From NCBI GenBank assembly GCA_046315175.1, contig JBKDBK010000042.1:1-33977 (forward strand): a stretch of DNA of 33,977 bases, given 5' to 3'. The position numbers and the translations under genes are program-made. Below are positions 8,265-14,686 of this stretch, one piece after another. The notes under the pieces were generated by a model, which made no database searches, was not told where the DNA came from, and worked only from the letters and a program-made list of their open reading frames with translations. Numbering within the stretch: the first letter of the stretch is position 1; each line of letters begins with the position of its first letter. This DNA is from UBA8828 sp046315175. GTDB taxonomy: Bacteria > Verrucomicrobiota > Verrucomicrobiia > Opitutales > UBA953.

Positions 8265-8872
8265 AGCTTGCCCTTGGTGCTCGGGATGGCGCCGCCCGCC
8301 CGGGGATCGACCTCGACCGCCATGCGGAGGGCGCGGGCGAAGCCCTTGAACATCGCCTCGGCCACGTGGTGGGGCTCGTCGCCATACTCGAGCCGCATGT
8401 GCAGGTTGCAGGCGAGGGAGTTGGCCAGGCCCTGGAAGAACTCGCGGACGAGGGCGATGTTGAAGTCGCGCACCATGTAGTTGGCGACGTCGGCCTGGTA
8501 GACCAGCATCGGCCGGTTGGAGAGGTCGAGGGCGACGCGCGCCAGCGCCTCGTCCATGGGCAGGATGAAGAAGCCGTAGCGCCGGATGCCGGCCTTGTCG
8601 CCGAGCGCCTCGCGGATGGCCTGGCCGAGCACGATGCCGGTGTCCTCGACGGTGTGGTGGTAGTCGACGGCGACGTCGCCGCGGGCCTCGACCGTCAGGT
8701 CGAGCCCGCCGTGCTTGGCCAGCAGGGTGAGCATATGGTCGAGGAAGGCCACGCCGGTGTCGACCTGCGCGCGGCCGGCGCCGTCGAGGTCGACGGTGAG
8801 GGTGATGCGCGTCTCGGCGGTTTCCCGCCGGACGGTGCTTGTTCTGGCGGCCGAGCCCATGGGGGGATTCAT
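8261..8872 (-). CDS. hisB: Imidazoleglycerol-phosphate dehydratase
   Basis: Dehydrates imidazole glycerol phosphate to imidazole acetol phosphate, the seventh step of histidine synthesis, with two bound Mn ions per site. It is the monofunctional form, with no phosphatase domain. Metal-binding motifs are DHMLTLLAKHG (45-55) and DYHHTVEDTG (70-79), and EPHHVAEAMFKGFARAL comes later. It ends with the usual AIPSTKG. Three starts are possible: GTG 8884, ATG 8872 or ATG 8860; the homology begins near TSTVRRET, so either ATG is sound and I give 8872. It sits 19 nt after hisC and overlaps hisH by 4 nt, in one operon. Confidence 0.95.
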   Translation of the reverse strand: MNPPMGSAARTSTVRRETAETRITLTVDLDGAGRAQVDTGVAFLDHMLTLLAKHGGLDLTVEARGDVAVDYHHTVEDTGIVLGQAIREALGDKAGIRRYGFFILPMDEALARVALDLSNRPMLVYQADVANYMVRDFNIALVREFFQGLANSLACNLHMRLEYGDEPHHVAEAMFKGFARALRMAVEVDPRAGGAIPSTKGKL

Positions 8873-8891
8873 CCCCGCGGGCACGGGGAAG

Positions 8892-9986
8892 TCAACCCCG
8901 CCCTGCCGTCCAGTCGGCCGCGGCGGCCAGCAAGGCGTCCAGCTCCGCGGGATTGCCGACCGAGACGCGGAGCCCGTCCGCGGTCAGCGGGTGCCCGGGG
9001 AACCGCCGGACCAGGATGCGTCGCGCGCGAAGAAAGAGAAAAGCGGACTCGGCGGCGGCGGGCGAGGCGGGCTCGCCCGGGCGGATCGGATCGGCGAGGA
9101 CGAAGTTGGCCTGGGAGGGACGCACCCTCCAGCCAAGGGCCCCGAGCCCGTCGGCCAGCCTGGCGCGGCCGGCGCGGACGAGCGCCGTCGCCTCGGCCAG
9201 CCACTCGCGGTCGCCGAGGGCGGCGGCGGCGGCGGCCTGGGCGAGGGCGTCAAGGTTGTAGCTGTCGCGCACGCGATGCAGGACCTCGGCGACGCCCGGG
9301 GGGCAGAGGGCGTAGCCGGCGCGGAGCCCGGCGAGGGCGTGGGACTTCGACAGCGTGCGCGTGACCACGACGTTGGGCAGGCGGGCCGGCAAGCCGGCGC
9401 AATCGGCGTCGGCAAAGGCGCCGTAGGCCTCGTCCACCACCAGCAGCCCGGGGAACCGCGCGGCCGCCGCCTCGACCTCCGACGGCGAGAACGCGTGCCC
9501 CAAGGGGGCGTTGGGGTTGGTCAGGAAGAAGACGGACGCCCCGCAGCCGGCCAACGCCGCGGGATCGAGGCGGCCCTCCGGCGGGAAGGGGATGCGGAGC
9601 ACCGGCGCGTCCTGGGCCGCGGCCAGCACGGGATAAAGGGAGTAGCTCGGGTCCAGCATTCCGACGGGGCGACCGGGGCCGGCGTAGGCGCGGATGAGCA
9701 GGTTGAGCAGGTCGTCCGAGCCGTTGCCCGCGACAACGTCGGCCGCGGGATGGCCGTGCAGCCGCGCCGCCGCCTCGCGCAGCGGGGCCGAGTCCGGCGA
9801 GGGATAGAGCCTGAGCCGGGCCGCGCCCCCCGCGAGCAGCTCGCGGACGGCGTCGGCGGCCCGAGGGCTGGGCGGGAAGGGGTGCTCGTTGGTGTTGAGC
9901 TTGACCCAGCCGCCTCCCTGGGGCTGCTCGCCCGGAGCGTAGGCGCGGAGCGCGGCGATATGCGGGTTGGGAAGAGGGGCGGGCAT
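8892..9986 (-). CDS. hisC: Histidinol-phosphate aminotransferase
   Basis: PLP-dependent transaminase that turns imidazole acetol phosphate into histidinol phosphate. The 364 residues are of family size. Seen are KLNTNEHPFPPSP near the N-terminus, AGNGSDDLLNLL, LTNPNAPLG, Asp185 in VVDEAYGAF, the PLP lysine Lys214 in TLSKSHALAGLRAGYA, and the phosphate-binding Arg in LRVSVG near the end. Its ATG is 1 nt past the ptsI stop, so it appears to be co-transcribed with ptsI, then hisB and hisH. Substrate preference (histidinol phosphate) is supported by the hisB-hisH neighbours. Confidence 0.94.
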   Translation of the reverse strand: MPAPLPNPHIAALRAYAPGEQPQGGGWVKLNTNEHPFPPSPRAADAVRELLAGGAARLRLYPSPDSAPLREAAARLHGHPAADVVAGNGSDDLLNLLIRAYAGPGRPVGMLDPSYSLYPVLAAAQDAPVLRIPFPPEGRLDPAALAGCGASVFFLTNPNAPLGHAFSPSEVEAAAARFPGLLVVDEAYGAFADADCAGLPARLPNVVVTRTLSKSHALAGLRAGYALCPPGVAEVLHRVRDSYNLDALAQAAAAAALGDREWLAEATALVRAGRARLADGLGALGWRVRPSQANFVLADPIRPGEPASPAAAESAFLFLRARRILVRRFPGHPLTADGLRVSVGNPAELDALLAAAADWTAGRG

Positions 9987-9987
9987 G

Positions 9988-11736
9988 TCAGGCGCGGGCG
10001 CGGAGTCGCGCCGCCGCGAACTCGCGAATCAGGGCGGCGCTCGAGGCGGGGTCGGCGGAGGCAAGGACGGCGCCGGCGAGGGATTCCCTGCCCTGGCGAT
10101 CCGTGCGGCGGAGGACATAGCGCACCTCGGGGATGGCGGGGGCCGACATCGACAGGGAGTCGGCGCCGAGGCCGAGGAGAAGCGCGGCCCAGCCGGGGTC
10201 GCCGGCCAGCTCGCCGCAGACGCCGCAGGGGATGCCGCGGTTGCCCGCCGCGGCGAAGATGTGCCGCAGGGTCAGGATGACCGCGGGGTGGCAGGGATCA
10301 TAGAGGCTGGCGACACGGTCGTTGCCCCGGTCGACGGCCAGGAGATACTGGACGAGGTCGTTCGTGCCGACGCTGAGGAAGTCGCACTCCGCCGCGATGG
10401 CGTCGGCCACCACGGAGGCGGAGGGGATCTCGATCATCGCGCCGACGCGCGGAAGCGCGGCCGGCGCCTCGCCCGAGGCGGCGAGCGCGGCGGCCTCGGC
10501 CGCGAGCGCCGCCTTCGCGCGGCGCAGCTCCTCGACACCCGAGACCATCGGGAACATCACCGAGACCGGGCCGAGCGCGGCGGCCCGCAGGATCGCCCGC
10601 AGCTGGGGACGGAAGACCTCGGGACGCTCAAGGCAGAGCCGGAGGGCGCGGAAGCCCATGAAGGGGTTGGCCTCGGCCTCCGCCTCGCCGAGCTGCTTGT
10701 CGCCGCCGATGTCGAGCGTGCGGAAGGTCACCGGGCTGCCCTGCGCCGCCCGGACGACGGCGGCGTACTCGGCGTACTGGGTCGCCTCGTCGGGCCAGCC
10801 GTCGAGGCGCAGAAAGAGGTTCTCGGTGCGGTAGAGGCCGACGCCCGAGGCGCGCATGGCCAGCGCGTCGGGACGATCCTCGGGGCCGCCGATGTTGGCG
10901 TGCAGGCCGAAGGCGACGCCCTCGGCGTCGACATCCGCGGCGCCGCCGTCGGCAAGGAGCGCCGCGCGCCGGCGCCCGCGCTCCTCGGCGGCGACCCTGG
11001 CCCGCTCGAGGGTGGCCGCGGAGGGCGCGACCACCACCGTGCCGGCGTCGCCGTCCACCACGATCTGGTCGCCGGGCGCGACCGCCTTGAGCAGGCCCTT
11101 CACCCCGACGACGGCGGGCACCTCGAGGGCACGCGCCATGATGGCGGAGTGGCTGGTGCGGTTGCCGCCCTCGGTCGCGAAGCCCAGAACCTCCTCGGAG
11201 GGGAGGGCGGCGGCGTCGGACGGCGCGAGGTCGGCGGCGAGGATGACGGCCGGCTCGCCCGCGCGCCGCGCGCGGGGCGAGTTGCCCCGCTGGTTGTCGA
11301 GGATGCGGCCGGTGACATCGCGGATGTCCGTGGCGCGCTCGCGCAGGTAATCGTCGCCGATCTTGCCGAAATCCCGGAGGTAGCGGTTGGCGACGCGCGA
11401 GAAGACGTGCTCGACGTTGACCTTCCGGCGGCGCACCCGGGCCGCGACCTCGTCGACCAGCGTCGCGTCCTCGAGGACAAGAAGATGGGCGTCGAAGATC
11501 GCCGCCTCCGCCTCGCCCATCGAGCGGGCGACCTCGTCGCGCAGGGCCTCGATCTGGCGGCGCGTCTCGCCCAAGGCCACGACCAACCGGGCGATCTCAG
11601 GCTCTGGATCGGCCACCGCGTACTTGGGCACCTTGGCCAGGCCCTTCAGGAGGAGGTAGCCGGGGCCGACCGCCACGCCGGGAGCGGCGGCAATGCCGCG
11701 CAGGACGCGCTCGGGCCTGGCTGGGGCTGCCTCCAT
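9988..11736 (-). CDS. ptsI: Phosphoenolpyruvate-protein phosphotransferase (PTS enzyme I)
   Basis: Takes phosphate from phosphoenolpyruvate and passes it to HPr, the first step of the PTS. At 582 residues it has standard length and domain order. The N-terminal domain carries the phosphorylated His196 in GGNRTSHSAIMA (one residue longer than the common GGRTSHSAI). The C-terminal PEP-binding barrel shows LYRTENLFLR, FRTLDIGGDK, SVGTNDLVQYLLAVDRGND and the proton-donor Cys507 in CGVCGE. No HPr or EII gene lies nearby; the next genes downstream are hisC, hisB and hisH. A regulatory rather than sugar-transport PTS is possible but cannot be judged here. The ATG has no Shine-Dalgarno. Confidence 0.94.
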   Translation of the reverse strand: MEAAPARPERVLRGIAAAPGVAVGPGYLLLKGLAKVPKYAVADPEPEIARLVVALGETRRQIEALRDEVARSMGEAEAAIFDAHLLVLEDATLVDEVAARVRRRKVNVEHVFSRVANRYLRDFGKIGDDYLRERATDIRDVTGRILDNQRGNSPRARRAGEPAVILAADLAPSDAAALPSEEVLGFATEGGNRTSHSAIMARALEVPAVVGVKGLLKAVAPGDQIVVDGDAGTVVVAPSAATLERARVAAEERGRRRAALLADGGAADVDAEGVAFGLHANIGGPEDRPDALAMRASGVGLYRTENLFLRLDGWPDEATQYAEYAAVVRAAQGSPVTFRTLDIGGDKQLGEAEAEANPFMGFRALRLCLERPEVFRPQLRAILRAAALGPVSVMFPMVSGVEELRRAKAALAAEAAALAASGEAPAALPRVGAMIEIPSASVVADAIAAECDFLSVGTNDLVQYLLAVDRGNDRVASLYDPCHPAVILTLRHIFAAAGNRGIPCGVCGELAGDPGWAALLLGLGADSLSMSAPAIPEVRYVLRRTDRQGRESLAGAVLASADPASSAALIREFAAARLRARA

Positions 11737-11742
11737 CGGCGA

Positions 11743-11771
11743 AAGGAGACTCCGGCCAAAACCGGAGGCAA
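11743..11771 (-). promoter_or_regulatory. Candidate promoter of ptsI
   Basis: On the minus strand TTGCCT (11766-11771), a 17-nt spacer and CTCCTT (11743-11748) end 6 nt before the ptsI ATG. The -10 is weak. The element overlaps a hairpin that may end the upstream sigma-factor transcript. Confidence 0.35.
11750..11767 (-). terminator. Possible weak terminator after the sigma-factor pair
   Basis: On the minus strand CTCCGG-TTTTGG-CCGGAG forms a perfect 6-bp stem 14 nt after the stop of the sigma partner gene, followed by the pyrimidine-rich TCTCCTTTC. There is no clean U-run, and it overlaps the candidate ptsI promoter. Confidence 0.35.
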
Positions 11772-11781
11772 GGACGGATTG

Positions 11782-12336
11782 TCAGCCCTCGGCGAGGATT
11801 TCGCCGTCGCCGTCCGCCGGCATCGAGCTGGTGGCCGAGGGCATCGAGCCGCCGGCGGGCATCATCAGCGTGCCCTCGACCGACATCGGGTCGGCCATGT
11901 CGGCCTCCTCGGACGCCAGGTCCTCGGCGGGCAGCTCCGCGTCGGGGACGGCGCCCATGACCTCGGTGGCGATCACCTCGGCGACCGGCATCATGACCGG
12001 GACGGGGCGGCCCCCGTTGACCCAGGCCTGGGAGTCGACCCGGGGCACGGCGACGTCGAGCTCGACGCAGACAAGCACCAGGATGCACGCGTGGGCAAGG
12101 AATCGGCCCGCCCGGTCGGCGATCGCGCGGAGCTGCGACAGGATGAGGGCGAGGGACGGGCGCGCCGGGCGCGTGAGGACGGCCGACTGCGCCCGGTGCA
12201 GGCGCACAAGGGCGGCGAGGCGGCTCTTGAGCTCGGGCTGCTCGCGAAGGGCGCGGCGAATGGCCAGGACCTGGACGCGCGACGCCTCGCCGTCGAGATA
12301 GACGCCGACCTGGCGGTCAAAGTCGCGCGGGGTCAT
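11782..12336 (-). CDS. Putative anti-sigma-type partner of the ECF sigma factor
   Basis: 184 residues, starting at an ATG whose ATGA overlaps the sigma-factor stop, so the two are translated together. The opening FDRQVGVYLDGEASRVQVLA, then REQPELKSRLAAL, resembles the N-terminal helices of anti-sigma factors. The zinc-binding HxxxCxxC of the ZAS class is absent. A moderately hydrophobic stretch at 79-97 (FLAHACILVLVCVELDVAV) may be a membrane segment, although it contains two acidic residues. The C-terminal 70 residues are acidic and rich in Met, Pro, Ala and Ser, probably disordered. Anti-sigma function is inferred from position and the N-terminus alone. Confidence 0.55.
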   Translation of the reverse strand: MTPRDFDRQVGVYLDGEASRVQVLAIRRALREQPELKSRLAALVRLHRAQSAVLTRPARPSLALILSQLRAIADRAGRFLAHACILVLVCVELDVAVPRVDSQAWVNGGRPVPVMMPVAEVIATEVMGAVPDAELPAEDLASEEADMADPMSVEGTLMMPAGGSMPSATSSMPADGDGEILAEG

Positions 12337-12935
12337 CGGCGGAACTCCTCTCCCATGAGCTGGCGCAGCGACTCGCGCGCCCGGTTGATGCGGCTCTTGA
12401 CCGTGCCGATGGAGAGGCCGAGCTCCTCGGCGATCTCCTCGTAGGACTTGTTCTCGACGTTGCGCAGGGTGAGGATGCGGGCGTGCTCGGGCTTCAGCTG
12501 GACCATGCACTCGGCCACGCGGGCGACGAACTCGTTGTGCTGGGCCTCGCTGCCTGGGCCCTGGGCGCCGTCGGGCAGAATGTCGTGCAGGGTCGCGCCC
12601 GACTCGCCGAGGTCGGCGTCGAGGGAGAAGGACTGGTCGCGCTTCCGGCGCCACCAGTACCAGTAGCGGTTGTGGGCGAGGTTGGTGGCGATCTGGTGGA
12701 TCCAGGTCGAGAAGGAGGCGGTGCCGCGGAAGTTGGCGATGACGCGGTGGGCGCGGATGAAGGTGTCCTGGGTGATCTCCTCGGCGTCCTGGCGGTTGCG
12801 GAGGAGGGAGAAGACCTTGGCGAAGATCCGCCCCTGGTAACGCGAGACCAGCGTCGAGTAGGCGCCGAGGTCGCCCTGCCGGGCCTTCTCGACGGTGAGC
12901 TGCTCGTCCTCGGGGTGGTCTAGGGGTTGAGCCAT
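12333..12935 (-). CDS. ECF-family RNA polymerase sigma factor
   Basis: 200 residues with the two-domain ECF layout. Region 2 is at about 24-92 (YSTLVSRYQGRIFAKVFSLL, then DAEEITQDTFIRAHR and FSTWIHQIATNLAHNRYW). Region 4 is at about 148-193 (LKPEHARILTLRNVENKSYE, then EELGLSIGTVKSRINRARE), with the helix-turn-helix that reads the -35. The linker contains a RRKRDQSFSLDADL stretch as in RpoE-like proteins. The ATG has no Shine-Dalgarno, and a TTGAAA/TACAAA pair ends 5 nt before it. The next gene overlaps it and is probably its regulator. It is divergent from the GTPase operon across 52 bp. Its regulon cannot be read from the sequence. Confidence 0.93.
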   Translation of the reverse strand: MAQPLDHPEDEQLTVEKARQGDLGAYSTLVSRYQGRIFAKVFSLLRNRQDAEEITQDTFIRAHRVIANFRGTASFSTWIHQIATNLAHNRYWYWWRRKRDQSFSLDADLGESGATLHDILPDGAQGPGSEAQHNEFVARVAECMVQLKPEHARILTLRNVENKSYEEIAEELGLSIGTVKSRINRARESLRQLMGEEFRR

Positions 12936-12940
12936 GATGT

Positions 12941-12969
12941 TTTGTAAATGACAAATGCGCCGATTTCAA
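12941..12969 (-). promoter_or_regulatory. Candidate promoter of the ECF sigma gene, with small inverted repeat
   Basis: On the minus strand TTGAAA (12964-12969), a 17-nt spacer and TACAAA (12941-12946) end 5 nt before the ATG at 12935. This is the best sigma70-like match in the window and implies a leaderless message. TTTGT-AAATG-ACAAA (12941-12955) is a small inverted repeat overlapping the -10 and could be an operator. Confidence 0.5.
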
Positions 12970-12978
12970 CAGGAAGAT

Positions 12979-12982
12979 GAGG
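12979..12982 (+). promoter_or_regulatory. Ribosome binding site that sets the GTPase start
   Basis: GAGG within AGGAAGATGAGG lies 5 nt before ATG 12988. It favours this start over the in-frame ATG at 12955 and is one of the few clear Shine-Dalgarno sites in the window. Confidence 0.65.
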
Positions 12983-12987
12983 TCCCG

Positions 12988-14685
12988 ATGGCGACCGGCA
13001 CCCCCAAGACCCGTGGCTTTGTCCGTCACCTGGACTGCCTGGGGACGCAGCCGGCCGGCTCCGCCCGCCCTCCCGTCCTGCTCCGGGGAGCCGGAGGCGT
13101 TCTCGCGGCCCGGATCCGAGAGGAGGGCGGACGGCTCCTCGTGGAGCCCGGGGAGGGACCGGTCCTGCTCAACGGCGCGCTCCTGACCGAGCCCGTCGAG
13201 CTGCGCGATCTCTGCACGCTCCAGGCCGAGGGTCTGCTCGCGGTGGCCGGACCCGGCGAGGAGGACTGGACCTCGGGAGTCGACTCCTCCGTCTGGACGA
13301 TTTTCGACGCCGAAACGGGCGAGCTGCTGGCCGAGGCCCCCCGCGCGGACGTCGTCGCGCGCGCCGCCGAGCTGGGCCGGCCGCGCAACCTCCTCGCCTG
13401 CGCCCCGCGCGGGCTGCCCGTGGGCTTCAGCCTCTCGCAGGTCGTCTCGGTTCTCTCCGGGGCCGAGCCGCCGCCTCGCCACGCCGCGGAGCTTAACCGC
13501 GGGCGCCATATCTGCCCGGTCTGCTGGACGCGCTTCGAGGCCGGCGACGCCCTGAGCGTGGCCGTTCACGAGAGCCTGCGCGGCGACCCCGTCCTGGGAG
13601 CCGACGCGCGGCTGCGCTTCCACCCCACGCGCTTCAACGACCAGGGCCAGGCCCTCGACCCGATGGGGCTCGCCTGCACCGACCTGGCCTGCCCCCACTG
13701 CCGGCGCCAGCTGCCTCCGGGCTTCCTCGAGATGCCCCACCGCATCCTGTCCCTGATCGGGGCGCCCTCGGCCGGGAAGTCCTACTACCTGGCGGTGGCG
13801 ACCCAGGTGCTCCAGGAGCGGCTTCCCCGCGACTTCGGCGTCGCCTTCAAGGACGGGGATCCCGGGGGCAACCTGCTGCTCAACCAGATGCGGCACACCC
13901 TCTTCTCCGCCCAGTCGCCCGAGCAGGCCCTGCTCGGCAAGACGGCGCTCGAGGGCGCGACCTACGAGCGTCTGCCGCGCCTGGGCCGGATGGTGTCCCT
14001 GCCCCGCCCCTTCATCTACAACCTCGCCCGCGCCGACCGGGACCGAGCCGAGTGCTCCCTGATCTTCTACGACAACGCCGGCGAGCACTTTGAGCCGGGC
14101 ATCGACATCCACGACTCGCCGGGGGCCCTCCATGTCGCCACCTCCGCCGGCCTGCTCTTCCTCTTCGACCCGACCGCCAACTCCCGCTTCAAGCAGCGGC
14201 TGGTCGGCGTGGCCGACCCCCAGCTCAGCCTCTCGGGCCGGGTCGACCAGCAGGACAGCATCCTCGCCGAGCTGGAGTCGCGCATGAAGCGCGTCCTCGG
14301 CCTGCCCGCGGCGGAGCGCATCCGCACCCCCCTGGCCTTCATCGTCGGCAAGTCGGACGCCTGGGCCCACCTCCTGCCCGAGCCGCTCGAGCCCTGCGTG
14401 GCGGGACAGGGGCTGGACCTCGGCGCGATCGACCGCAACTCGCGCCGCGTGCGCGCCCTGCTCGCCGAGACCTGCCCGGGCCTGGTCGCCTGCGCCGAGT
14501 CGCTCGCGGCGGACCTGCGCGTCTTCGCCGTGACCTCGTTCGGGCACAGCCCCGTGGTCATTCCCGAGGGCCCCAACCGCGGAAGGATCGCCCCCGACCC
14601 CCGCCGGCTCGAGCCCCGCCACGTCGAGGCGCCGATCTACTGGCTGATCCACCGGGCGTGCCCCGAGATCCTCGAGACCGCCTGA
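12988..14685 (+). CDS. Zinc-containing P-loop GTPase (double-GTPase/GAP1-system type)
   Basis: 565 residues from ATG 12988. The GTPase motifs are in order: G1 GAPSAGKS (258-265), G3 DNAGE (362-366) in LIFYDNAGEHF, G4 GKSD (454-457) in FIVGKSDAW, and a G5-like TSFG (516-519). Ahead of them lie two cysteine pairs, CPVC (176-179) and CPHC (235-238), about 55 residues apart. They look like a split zinc ribbon or treble clef. Residues 29-90 (for example EPGEGPVLLNGALLTEPVEL) have the rhythm of an FHA-like beta sandwich, but I cannot confirm this. No membrane segment is seen, so it is likely cytosolic. It is the first gene of a four-gene operon, and its stop is 1 nt from the next ATG. It resembles the GTPases found beside GAP1-domain proteins; its biological role is unknown. 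Confidence 0.75.
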   Translation: MATGTPKTRGFVRHLDCLGTQPAGSARPPVLLRGAGGVLAARIREEGGRLLVEPGEGPVLLNGALLTEPVELRDLCTLQAEGLLAVAGPGEEDWTSGVDSSVWTIFDAETGELLAEAPRADVVARAAELGRPRNLLACAPRGLPVGFSLSQVVSVLSGAEPPPRHAAELNRGRHICPVCWTRFEAGDALSVAVHESLRGDPVLGADARLRFHPTRFNDQGQALDPMGLACTDLACPHCRRQLPPGFLEMPHRILSLIGAPSAGKSYYLAVATQVLQERLPRDFGVAFKDGDPGGNLLLNQMRHTLFSAQSPEQALLGKTALEGATYERLPRLGRMVSLPRPFIYNLARADRDRAECSLIFYDNAGEHFEPGIDIHDSPGALHVATSAGLLFLFDPTANSRFKQRLVGVADPQLSLSGRVDQQDSILAELESRMKRVLGLPAAERIRTPLAFIVGKSDAWAHLLPEPLEPCVAGQGLDLGAIDRNSRRVRALLAETCPGLVACAESLAADLRVFAVTSFGHSPVVIPEGPNRGRIAPDPRRLEPRHVEAPIYWLIHRACPEILETA

Positions 14686-14686
14686 C

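Noticed and set aside
9967..12444. Plus-strand frame of 825 codons opposite ptsI and the sigma pair
   Set aside because: Spans three real minus-strand genes and their junctions; low-complexity composition.
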